From NCBI RefSeq assembly GCF_023343835.1, contig NC_064437.1, positions 24,775,001 to 24,839,000 on the forward strand: DNA of 64,000 bases. The letters run 5' to 3'. The translations under genes and the position numbers were made by a program. This document shows positions 37,979 through 49,000 of this stretch, piece by piece (position 1 is the first letter of the stretch; each line of letters starts with the position of its first letter). This stretch comes from Lagopus muta. Taxonomy: Eukaryota; Chordata; Aves; Galliformes; Phasianidae. The notes under the pieces are model-generated. The model was not told the DNA's origin and searched no databases. It was given only the letters and a program-made list of their open reading frames with translations.

Positions 37979-40900
37979 CTACCGCCGAGCCGGGCGCTGC
38001 CTTAGCACACGCAGGGCCAGGCTGTCTGCCTGCAGCAGCAGCTCCCGGATGCGTGCCAGCCCCAGGCCTGACACAGCGGCCCCGTTGACCTGCAGGATCT
38101 CATCGCCCACCCCCAGCAGCCCCGCGTACAGCTTGGCCGTGCCCGCGTCCGCCATCTCCTGCACGTAGACACCTGCAGACAGAGGTGCGGGCAACTGAGC
38201 TGCCATGTGAGCCACCAGCCCCCAGTGCACAAAACCCATATGAGTGATGGTCTTCGCTAAGGTCCCTTCCTACTTCAGCTGGTCTACCGTTCCACAGCCA
38301 CAGTACCTGTGTCGGGCCGGCCGTGCCCAGAGGTGACCTGGAAGCCGAAGGAGCCGTGTGGTGGCCGTTCTATCTCCAGCAGGCTGGTGCCATCGGGGAA
38401 CACCTCCACCACACGCCCCACTATGCGTGGCCGGTCAGGTGCACCAATGTCCTCCACGCTCAGCGAGTGCCGTGGCCCCGAGGCTGCCTTCCTGCGGGGA
38501 GATGCTGTGAGCCCAGCACGGCACCACCAGACCAGGGCTAAGCGTGGCCGTGTTCCCATCCCACCTGTCCCCGTCCCCAGGCTGGGACAGCAGGTACGCA
38601 TTGGCTCGGGGCACCCTGCCCAGCAGGCTGTGCAGGCTCTGTATGGAAGCGGCTTTTTGGGGCTGGCGGAACGGTGACACCTGGAGAAGTGTGACACGGT
38701 GAGACGCGTGGCACCAAAACCTTGCGCCCTGCTACGTACACCTCAACCTCCCCAGCCTCCAGAGCCCTCCCAAGCCAACAAAGCCCCATCTCCCCCTTGC
38801 AGAGGATGGCTCACCAGTGCCTGCAGTGAGGGCGACCGCTTCACGCTGGGGCCATTGGGTGCAGGGCCGGGCAGCTGCTCCATGCTGTAGCAGCGGAAGC
38901 GGCCCAGGCGCTGCTTGGTGCTCTGGCTCAGGCTGCACAGGAGCCGCTTCAGCCCTGAGGATGCCGCATCCCCACTGCCCTTCCGGCTTGTTGCCCGTGC
39001 TGGCTCCCTACAGGACAATGCCCAACAGTGTTTAGCAGTAGCTTGTCCCCAAAAACATCCTCACCCTGCTTCAGTGACTTCTATGTCATGAGGCCAAGCC
39101 TGGTGCTGAACCAATGAGGGATGCTCATAGTCCCTCACCACTCACCCAGGTGTTGCGTTCCCATCGTGCTGTGCCTTGGGCGTCCTGGTGGTCTCCCCAG
39201 GTTGTGTCCCCAGCCCATGGGGGCGGCTCCCACAGCCCTGTCCATGGGTGTTGTTGCAGTTATTAGTGGACAAGGCACGCAGGGGGCTCCCTGGGAGCCA
39301 CACAGGGCCACAGGGCCCCCGCTGCTGCCCCGCACCCTTGGGTTGGGGCAAAGTGCTCCCAGCATCAGGCTCTGGACACTGGTGGCTGCTAGCAGGGACA
39401 CTTGTCCTGCAAGGCACCTGGGAGCAGGCCTTTGTAGTGGTGATGATGGAAGGGGTGTGGGAAGGCCCCGCTGGCCTCGAGGAGGGGACCAGTGGCTCTC
39501 CTTTGCCCACCATCTCACCGGTGTGCCCCCCATCCTGGCTGCCAGCTGTACCCGCTGGTGGGGGACAAAGCGTCCCCGAGCCCCCGGCCACACTCATGAC
39601 CTTCTCCTTTTGCATTGGGGTGCGGGGGCTGCGGTGGCCACGAGCCCGGGGCTCCCGATGCCCCCGTGGGTGGGGGCTGCGGGGCCGCGGCTCCTCGCTG
39701 TCAGTGCGGCAGCCATCGGAGGTGTCGGTGCTCTCCAGTGCCGAGTCCGCCTCATCCCCACGGGCGACGTTCCCGATATAAGTCTCCTTGATCTTCTCAG
39801 TGTGAATGCGCTGCCGGGAAGGCAGGATCCAGAGCGGGGACCCCCCAGGACCCAGCGGCCGGGCCTTGGGTTCAGGCTGGGCAGCAGCACCAGGACCTGT
39901 GCGCTCCCGTCCCCGTGCCATGGGGCTGCCTTCAGCCGGCACGGCGGCACCGAGCAGGGAGCCGCAGGCCTGGCACTTGCCCCCAGCAGGGATATCACCA
40001 CCACGGGATTTGGCAGGGCCATCCCCGGGGTGCCCACGGGGCTCTCCACCGCTGCGCTCCAGTGCTGAGCCCAGCACCCGGCGGTGCCGCAGCCGCTCCA
40101 GGTAGCGCACCTCAGCGTCGCGGGCCGACTCGTCCTCAAAGCGCACGCGGGACGGGGAGGGTCCCCGTGGCCGCCGGGGCTCCCTGCAGCCCGACTCCCC
40201 GCTGGATGAGTCGCTCAGACTGCCGCCCGCCGGGCCCTCCACCTCTCTTGTGGTGACGCTGGGCCTCGGTGTCCCGCTGGGCTCCCTGCAGTGGGGACAG
40301 AGGACTGGCGAGCTGCGGGGACAATCCTCCACCACGGGGTGAGGAGTGTGGCTAACGAGCCCAGCAGCACTGAGTCCCCATGACCCTGCGTACGGCCCCT
40401 GCACTGCACCTCCGCTGGGGCAGTCATGCATGCGAAAAGGGAGCAGGGGTCAGGACTCAGTCACAGGGCAGGAGCTGGATGTGGGGCGGGAGGTGGCACG
40501 GCGCAGGGCTCACCTGGGGTGCGCGGCGGTGGGCAGCAGCAGGAGGTCGTGGCTGGCGCGCAGCGGGTTGGTGCGAGCCTTCATGCGGGCGCGCTGCAGC
40601 AGCTGCTTGGCCTGCTCATGGCGTGGGCTCAGCTCGAGCTCCTGCCCGGGAACAAAGGCCCTGCAGGGAAGGATTAGCAAAAAATAACACGGATTAAAAG
40701 TGGTTTAGCAGTGACGGGGCTGCTCTGCGGGGAGAAAGCGGGGCCTGGCTTGCAGGCACTGGGGACACCCCTGCAGGCAGACCCAGAGATGTCGCACTGC
40801 AGTAGCAGCAATTTAGGGGGCTCGGCAACAAGCCTGGGGCCATGACCTGCACCAGGGACATCCCAGAGGCACGTGAGCAAACCGAAGCAGGTGCTGCCCC

Positions 40901-43224
40901 AGCCCTGCAGCTTTGGGCTGTGCTCAGCCCCATTCCTCTATCCATGTGCACAGGGGTTCCCTGCCCTAGGGGGAACCCACAACCGTGCACGGCCCCATTC
41001 CTGCACTGCCCTCCTCCCCCCGTTGGCTGCAGCCCTAATCCTCATGATTAAAATAATCAGCTCGGCAATCACTTTGGGGATCCTCACCCCAGCCTGCCCA
41101 CAGCTGGAACACAACTATGCCCCGTGCTGAACTGTGGGGAGCCACTGCCATGAACCTCAATTTTGGCTTCCCCGAGGCATCCCAGCTGTGCCCACCAGCA
41201 CCAACTGAGCCTCAGATGCCAGAATAATGGAAAACTGATCATTGCCATGTAAGTGCTTCCACTCTAAATTGTCCACAGACCTGCTCCACGCTGCCCCCAG
41301 CATTGCTGCTGCAGCCCCTCTCTCCCGACCATCCCTCCTCATATTTTTAGCCCCACTGCTGAGGTTTATCATTAGGCCAATGAGATTATGCATTCCTACC
41401 TCCTGTAAGCTCTTAAGCACTGGGGAGACATTTCTGTCCCACTCCTCTCTCCTGTCAGAGACACCTGGCACCAGCCCTGCTCTGTCTGCTCACGGTACCC
41501 CCCACACCCCATTCCTCTCAGACCCGTTTGTCCCCAGTTGAAGCATTTGAAGTCCTACCTGCAGCCCTCAGCATCCTGCAGTGAGACCCCTGAGTCCCAG
41601 TCGCCATCACTTGCTGGCACCTCTGGAATGGGAGAAGGGGGAAGGCATCGCTGGGAGCTCCCAGCCTCACACCAACTCCCTCTGGGGCCAATTCTCCAAA
41701 GCATGTTTTGCCATCTGAGAGCCCAGGAAACGGGCACAAGACCCCAGGGCTGTGGGGATGCAGACTGGAGAGTCATAGATCTATAGAATGGCATAGGTGG
41801 GAATAGGTGGAATGGCAAAGCCCTCCCAGCCCTCCCCCACCGCAGACTGGCCGCCCAGGGCCCATCTCCATAGGAGAGGTCCCCACAGAGACCTGAGGTG
41901 ACAGCAGAGGCCCAGGCACGCACCGTGCATCCCCAGCACCTCGTGCAGCAGCTGCCGGTTCCTCTCCACCCTCTCAGCCAAGGACAGTGGCTCCGGGCCC
42001 TCTGTCACCTCCTTGCCAGCAGAGACCAAAGGGGGAGAGCCCCCCAGCCCCCCCTGCTCCCCCCACGATGCAGTGCCATCCAGCAGCCCATCAGTCAGGT
42101 ACGTGCGGAGCTGCACCCGCTGTTCCTCAGCTCCAGCCTTCCCCTTGCGGGCACGGGCCTTCTTGGGCGAGGGCCGCTCGGCTCCACGCTTCTCCTTCAG
42201 CGCCTTCACTTTGCCCTCCAGCACGGCGTGGGGGCCCCGGGGGGGCTCCGCGGGACGGGGCCCCTCCATGTGCCCTGGGAGGAGAAAGTGCATGAGGGCA
42301 GCCCGCCTGTGGCCTATGTGGCCGTCCCCAAGTGATGCCAAGCCCTCGGAGCACAAACCCTGCATGGAAGCGTCTTCCCGACGGCACCGATAAAGCCCTC
42401 CGTGCCCCGCTCGGCCCAGCAGCCTCTCATCCCCTCCCAGGGAGCCCGCAATGTGCTGGGGACGAGAAACACCCCTCCGTCACAGTGGGCCCCCACAGAG
42501 CCAGGACAGCCACGAGGGCAGGGCTTACCCCGAGCATCGGGAGAGGGCCGGGATGGAGGGAGAAGAAAGCGGAAGAGGGGAAGGAAGCATAGGGAGGAAA
42601 TTAAAAAAAAGCAGCAAATCCCAGCCACTCCAGCCCTGCCGGAGCTCCGCCGCTTGGCTGGGCTGCTGGCTGCGGCCGGCCCTGCCTCCCGCCCGGCCTC
42701 CCCCTCCTCCTCCTCCACCCGCTCCATGGCAGGGCTCCCAGCCAAACCCAGCGCAGATGCTGACACCCGAGCTGGAGGCGGCCACGGGGCCACCGCGGTC
42801 ACACGCAGCCCAGGGGACACCGGGGACACGGCACACCTAGAGCAGTGCCAAGGCCACCCATGGGACGCCCTCTGGTTGTGCAAACAAAGGGCCCCCACGC
42901 ACCCCAAGAGCGCTCCCCCATCCCCAGCGCCCCATGGTTCTTCTCCAGCATCTTTCACCCACAGTGCTGGAGCATCCCATGCGTATCACCCGCATCCTGG
43001 CTCTTCCTGCTTGCTCCCAGGCTGAACCCCACAGCCGTGCCCTCACCAGCAGCCCCCAGGGCGTACCCCTCCCTGCACAGCCCCATCCCACCGCCGGGAC
43101 CTCGATCCCCCCACACTGGGCAGCACTTACCTGCAGACACGGGACACGCTGGGGAGCTGCAGGGCCCATGGGCGAGGCGGTCCCGCTGCACGCTGCGGCT
43201 TTTGCTATTCATCATTGGTTTCAT
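37979..43224 (-). CDS. KIAA1614: KIAA1614 homologue, PDZ-containing protein
   Basis: Minus-strand exons in transcript order: 43224-43131 (proposed first coding exon), 42274-41924, 41622-41559, 40660-40514, 40285-39146, 39007-38815, 38680-38565, 38491-38307 and 38172-37979. All have AG/GT borders and keep phase, giving 827 residues. Visible pieces are [13 protein letters not shown]; a segment [30 protein letters not shown]; a basic helix with [20 protein letters not shown] in the 1140-base exon, which I take for the DUF4685 region; and a C-terminal PDZ domain at about 738-821 (carboxylate loop GSFGFQV, then [13 protein letters not shown] and [11 protein letters not shown]). Identity rests on these motifs and on the position between XPR1 and STX6, as in human. 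Human KIAA1614 is longer (about 1190 residues from memory) and of uncertain function. The weakest point is the start: ATG at 42269 ([10 protein letters not shown], 794 residues) or an exon beginning at 42727 are alternatives. Confidence 0.85.
41771..41880 (-). mobile_element. Diverged CR1 LINE fragment
   Basis: Inverted octamer-like start (TCATAGATCTATAGAATGGC), then a CR1-like phrase with GGCCGCCCAGGGCCCATCTC. Located in the intron between KIAA1614 exons 41924 and 41622. Confidence 0.6.
42529..42727 (-). other. KIAA1614: Alternative first exon candidate for KIAA1614
   Basis: ATG at 42727 opens a frame ([16 protein letters not shown]...) that reaches a GG|GTAAGC donor at 42529 in the same phase as the exon at 43131. 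It would also join the exon at 42274 in frame, giving 862 residues. Much of its C-terminal half is encoded by a pyrimidine-rich tract, so it may be non-coding. Uncertain. Confidence 0.35.
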
Positions 43225-43229
43225 AATCC

Positions 43230-46067
43230 CGGGACCCGGAGGAAATCGCTGGGATTATGAAATTGTTTTAATCCCCCACCCCCCAGCTCCGGCCCCCACC
43301 AGCACAAGAAAGCGCCGTTATCTTCTTAAATCAGCCCCAGCAGGGCAGGGGCATCGCAATTTCCGGTGGCAGCATCACAAATCCCATTGGGGAGCTGCCA
43401 GGCCCTGCAGCCCCACGGCGTGGATTTGGGGACCCGGTGGGTGCAGCCCTACAGCACAGAGGAGGGGAAGGCGGGCGCAGAGCAGCGACAAACGAGCGTC
43501 AGGTCATTGGAAAACAAAGAGCTTGTAATAATGAAAAAAAGGACAGATTGAGTAACCAATCACTTTTTCCTCTTAAAAACACAATCACAGTAACTTTGCT
43601 TTTATACAACCACCTAGGAACTAGGAAACAGTATCACATTGTGCATTTTTTTTTTTTTTTCTTTTTCTTTTTTAAAACCTACTTATCAAGAAGGGTTATT
43701 CCACACTTCAGAAATGATATCCATTTGGGAAGGAAAGAGGAGACAGCTAACAGCGCAGTCACAGTACACCATGAGTCCAAGCAAGCGGCAAGTCTTTGTC
43801 CTCACCTTTTCCACTTAGCCAGAGAGAAGAGTGGAGAAGGGGATAGCAAAAGAGAAAGGAAGAAAGCAAGCACCCACAGAGGACTAATCACACTCCATAA
43901 TTACTTTGGATATCTACAGGTCGGGGCGGCAGAACCATGAGACCAACGCGGCAGGGATGGGGAGGGGCCGGGGCGTTCTGCAGCCCCGATGCCGAGAGGA
44001 TCAGGCCGTGGTTGGACACCAAAGGGTGCCAGCAGCCCTCTCCTCTCCTCCTCCCACAGACCTGCCTTTCTCCAGTGGTGTTCCCAGGGCCAGGCTAACC
44101 CTCCAGCAGCAGTGAGGCCAGCTGTGGGCGGCACGGTTGCCGCAAGGATCATCCACTCTTCCCCTAGGAGCCCCAAACCCTCTTTACCAGGGAGACAAAA
44201 CAACCCGGAATCACCTTCTGGAATAAGAACTGAAGTTAAAGGGAGGCTGAAGGCAGCAGCTCACTGCACCTGTGTGCACGGTGCCACATCATGCGGGCAC
44301 CCACTGCAGCTGAAGGCCCCTGCAGACATCAGTTTGCCCAGCCCGTTGCCAACCTCCATCCCAATCCATGCTGCTGTGATGGCTGCAGGTTCCACAGGGC
44401 TGGTTTGGGAGGAATGTGCCTTCCTGATTTCTCTGAGGCCGCCGGCAGGTTGGGAGCTCCCTGCCAAAGGGAATGGTGCTTTATTCTGGGAGATAATTGT
44501 TGCCAGCTGCAGCACACCGCCTCCCCTTTTTGCTTATTTCTTCTGGCAGCAAAGGCAGAAACAAAAATAAAGGGAAGGGAAGGAGCCAGGAAGGAGAAAG
44601 GCTTTCCATAAGGCTTTGAGAAACTACACAGCAAGAAATTGACTGCTTGCAGCCTGCAGTTCCCAACCTGCAGCACCAACCTTGCTCTGGCACAGGTCCA
44701 CCACCACTTTGTTTTAACCTATTCCAAATGAAAAGAAGAGAACTGAGTTTCCTTCCTCAGATCCTCCGGGCGAAAAGCACAGCGGGTAAAATCAGAGCAA
44801 ATGCAAGGCAGCAGTCAGGGGAGAAGCTGTGCTACCAGCCCAGGGCAAAAGAACAGAACCCAGGATGCGACAGCAGGGATTCCTGCAATCCCATCGCTGA
44901 AACCAGACGGGAGCCAACAGACAGCAGGGCAAGGAGGCAATGAGCAGAGCCCACCTCCTGCTGGCAGCCCAACACACCTCCGGCAGGACCTGTCGTGTGC
45001 TGCCTCTGCTGCAGGAGGAGAGAGCAAGGCGCACTGCTGCTCCTACCCACAGGGCTCAGCTAAAGGTGATTAAGGCTTTGAAATCCAGCGTGAGATCCGG
45101 ACGATGATGCTGGAAGGCTCTGCCTCGAGCTGCTCACACTGGAGCAGGACTCAGCCCTCCCTTACAGCGGGCGGTGTGACGGTGTGTGCTGCTGTCACAC
45201 AGCAAGCCAGCCTTCAGCTGCCACCACAGCAGTGCCTGGAGTGGGAGCAGCAACCCAAAGTCAGGAAGAGAAGCTTTGGTTTCAACTAAAGCTGAAAAGA
45301 AAGCAAGCAATCAAAGGGAAACAGGTGCACAACCCCACGACCCTGCACATCTCCATCCACATTCCTGGGTCCGCGTCACCGGTACAACCTTCATTGCACA
45401 GGACTCAAAAGCACTCTCAGATGGTTGTTAGGTTCCATAAATTATGTGAGAACTATACGTAACACATACATCACATTTCCCAAAAAAAGAAATATATATG
45501 ATAAGAAAAGTTACATCAAATTAAAAAGTAGCTTCATGAATGAAGGTACTGCTCTAAGTGCACTTTCCCTGCAAGTGCAGCCAGTGCCTCAGCGCTGGAT
45601 ATGAAGAAAAAAAATAAAATAAAACCAAAAATAATCAGATTTAAAAACTTAAGTCCGGTTTCAACCAGTCAAAACCGGGCCAAGCAGAAACCGAGGGTGT
45701 TCTCGGCACTGTCCCAAATGGGAGTCCCTATGATGCTTCTTTATCCAGACAGGTGTGTATGTCCTTGTTGAGACTGTAAACAATCCTTCTTTCCTGAACT
45801 GTCCTCTTTATTGGCAAAAGAAAGTAAAATGTTTTATTTTGTGTTTGTTTGTTTGTTAAAATAGGACATCAAAATTAACGCAGAAGAAAAGAAACAAAAC
45901 ACAGTGAGCTTGTTGGAGTCCATAGGATCTGGTCTGGAAGAGCTCGGAAAATGTGTTCAGTGTTTTCTCCTGTTTGCAGCTGGAACTGTACCAGAGATTG
46001 GGTTACTTGGGGAAGAGGGGAGCAGAACGAGAAAACAAAGGATGCTGAATAAGAGATCGTTGCTGCT
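43230..46067 (-). other. XPR1: XPR1 3' untranslated region and XPR1-KIAA1614 spacer
   Basis: The region runs from the XPR1 stop codon leftwards to the KIAA1614 start. AATAAA on the minus strand occurs at 45833-45838, 45807-45812 and 44480-44485. The AT-rich portion at 45450-45900 looks like a typical 3' UTR. A T run lies at 43647-43660. How far the transcript extends cannot be settled from sequence. No independent gene is visible. Confidence 0.55.
45833..45838 (-). terminator. XPR1: Candidate XPR1 poly(A) signal (AATAAA)
   Basis: First AATAAA about 230 bases past the XPR1 stop; a second lies 26 bases further on (45807-45812) and another at 44480-44485. Mammalian XPR1 has a long 3' UTR, so more distal sites may dominate. 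Confidence 0.4.
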
Positions 46068-49000
46068 TCATGTGTTCACTTCTTTTGCTAGGTCCTCTAT
46101 CAATACCTTCGTGTCAGAAGACTTGGACCTGGGAAGAAACACAAACAGAAAACACTCATCAGGGAGCTGAGGCTGCTGCTTCCTCCTCCCACCCCCTCCC
46201 AGGAAGCGATGAAACAGGAAGATGCTCTGCAGCCATTACTGCACAATGCTCCCTGCATGTCCAGGTTGCCCAAGGAGGTTGTGGACGCCCCATTCCTGCA
46301 GGCATTCAAAGCCAGGCTGGATGTGGCAGCCTGGTCTGATGGTGGATGTGACAGCCTGGTCTGATGGTTGGCGACCCTGCACATAGCAGGGGGTTGGAAC
46401 TAGATGAGCATTGTGGTCTTTTTCAACCCAGGCCATTCTGTGATTCTATGATTCTGTGCTTCCTCACCCCAGGAGCTGCTCTCTTGGCCAAGGGCTCTGG
46501 AGCTGTGCTTGGGGGGAAGAAGTGATGCTCAGACACCAAAGCATCCTGCAAGGCTTGGAGCACAGGCACAGCAGCAAAGAAGCACAGCCAGTAGAGCCTG
46601 GGATGCAAAATGGGGGAATGTTTTGGGTGTAAGAATGAGGGGTGGAAAGAAAAACCACATGGGTTTGGATATGGGAGGGGAAGGGATCTGAGATCTCACG
46701 TGACATCTCATGAAAGGATAACTGAAATCTTGGGGCGGCCAGAAGCCCGGAAACAAGGGAAGAGCCTGTCTCACACGTTTGGATGCACTGCTACCAGCGC
46801 AGGAGGGGGAGTTTTGTAAAGGGCACTGCCTTCACAACAGCTCCAGGAGGAGAGGCCGGACGTACTGTGAAGCCAGGCGAGGTCTGCGCAAGGATATGCT
46901 CTGGCTGCGCTTCCATTGCTTGTTCTTGCGGCGGTTCCGCACGCCGTCCTCCTGGTCCATCATCTGATCCAACAGCGTCAGGTCGTCGGCGTTGAGCGGG
47001 GCCACAGAGATGTCCCTGACGGCACGGAACTCACCACAGTTGTTCAGGTGCTCGTTTTCCAGACGGAAGAAGTTCCAGACAAACCTCCTGGGTGGAGAAG
47101 AAGAGAGATTTATTGACGCGGTTCCGCTTTGATAGGCGCCGCTGTGTTTGGTGAAGCACTGATCCGTGAGCCAGGGCAGCACTGACTACTCCCACTGATC
47201 ACAAATGGCCTCTGGGAACGTGCTTGGAGTACGGAGGAACGGCAAACAACTACCAGCAGCACCTGCTGTGACATCTCCCAGCCCCTCAGGGAACAAACGG
47301 GCTGGCAGGCTCATTCATTGTCCTAATGATGACAGCCCGAGTCTGCAGGCATTACAAGAGGAAGGAAAAACATATGGCAACCTCTGCCATGTACACGAGT
47401 GAAGTTTGGCTGCACAGATTATTCATATGGGGGTCTGCAGCAAGAGCATGAGGGTGTAAAGAGCTCTGGAAACCTGCAGGGCAATGGGGCAGGCTGCAAA
47501 CTGGTGGAAAGGAGCAGGAATCTGGGAATAATTGTAAACATGAAATTAAGGGAAATATCAAATGCTTCTGCCAATGATACAGTTTTAAGGTGAAACTTGG
47601 TAATAACACAACCTTTGAGATTAGATCCAGCAGCTGCAGAGGGAATGGTAAATGCAGCCAAAGACCCAGCCCCACATTGCTGCAGTGTTCCTCAGCACCC
47701 TGCTCAGATTAAGTGCCTCTCCTCCCAGTTCAGAGTCCAAAGAGCAAGAGGCTTCAGGCTTCCCACTCCGCTGATGTTTCACAAGCAACAGGAAATCCAA
47801 ACAAGTTCCTCAGCCTTACCTAAAAACCTCAAGTGGGGCAAAAACAGTAGAAATGATATCCCCAGCATGTGGGAAGATCTGCATGGAAGTGAGGGAGATC
47901 TGGATGGTCCAGGCAAAGCGCAGGATCACGTCCTCAACAATGGCACAATAGTAGTATGCCTGGAACACAAGATACAGTTGGGACAGGTCAGCAAGAAGGC
48001 CTTCAGGAAGAAGCAGGCCTGCGTGCTTCAACTTTTAAATCAGCTTTGTTGCTTGCACACAGACTGCCTGCGCAATACAACGTACACAGTAACACATCCC
48101 CTTCATTCCTGGGGAAGAGACCCTGCCAGTCATCTACTCAAAGCACTGCACAGTTGTGCCAAGGTCTGTTTTTAAATTGGCTTACGTTTGCATCACTTCT
48201 CATTGTAGATACAAGCATCCTGGTGCAGAGGCAGCAGAGAGAGAATTTGCTCCTCATTCACTCAAAGCACCACCAGCAGCATGTCTTTGAAACAAACTCT
48301 GCTGCTGGAACATCCTCATGCCCAGCATGCAGGGGGCACAAAGCAGCCAACTGCAACGTGCAGCTGAAACAAATGGAAATGCATTTTGGTACAACAGCAG
48401 AAGCCACCTCTAACATACTCACTTTCTGTGGGTAGACAATTCCTTCTCGAAGAAAGGTATTTTCACCAGCATTTTTGTCAAAGAGACCCCAGTCCATCTT
48501 CAGGTCCCAGATGAGGGTGTAGCAAGAGCTGATGAAATAGAAGATAATCCACAGGTAGAAGAACACTTGGGTGTCGCTGTGGTTTTTAGCTGCAAAAGAG
48601 AAGAACAGCACACTTCTGTGCAACCTGAAGTGGATTGCTTCTTTAAAAAGCCTACTTAAACCTCAGCCAACGTCTTGCATTGGGAACGCAGACGTGCAGT
48701 ACAACGTTCATTTTGGTGGCAGACGAGGCAGGCTTGTTGTCATCCTCAGTCCGGACAGCAGGGGGAAGCTGAGGGCCGCATTTCACAAAGGACACGGGCT
48801 GTACAAAGGAAAAGCAAGGAGGCAACGAGGAGGATTTCGTAAGAGCGCGGCTTAGTTTGCAAAAACACCAACAGCAAATGAGTCCCCTAACAGCCTGAAA
48901 AAAGACGGACGGCATGGGAATCCCACAGGCTGCTTCAGAACAGGGGAAAACAACGGGGCCGTTTGCTCTCTCCTTCCCTTTTTAGCACTCTGATATAAAC

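Noticed and set aside
39121-40068. 315-codon open frame on the plus strand
   Set aside because: It lies antisense to the large KIAA1614 exon, is low in complexity and has no recognisable domain; the opposite strand has intact splice phases and conserved motifs.
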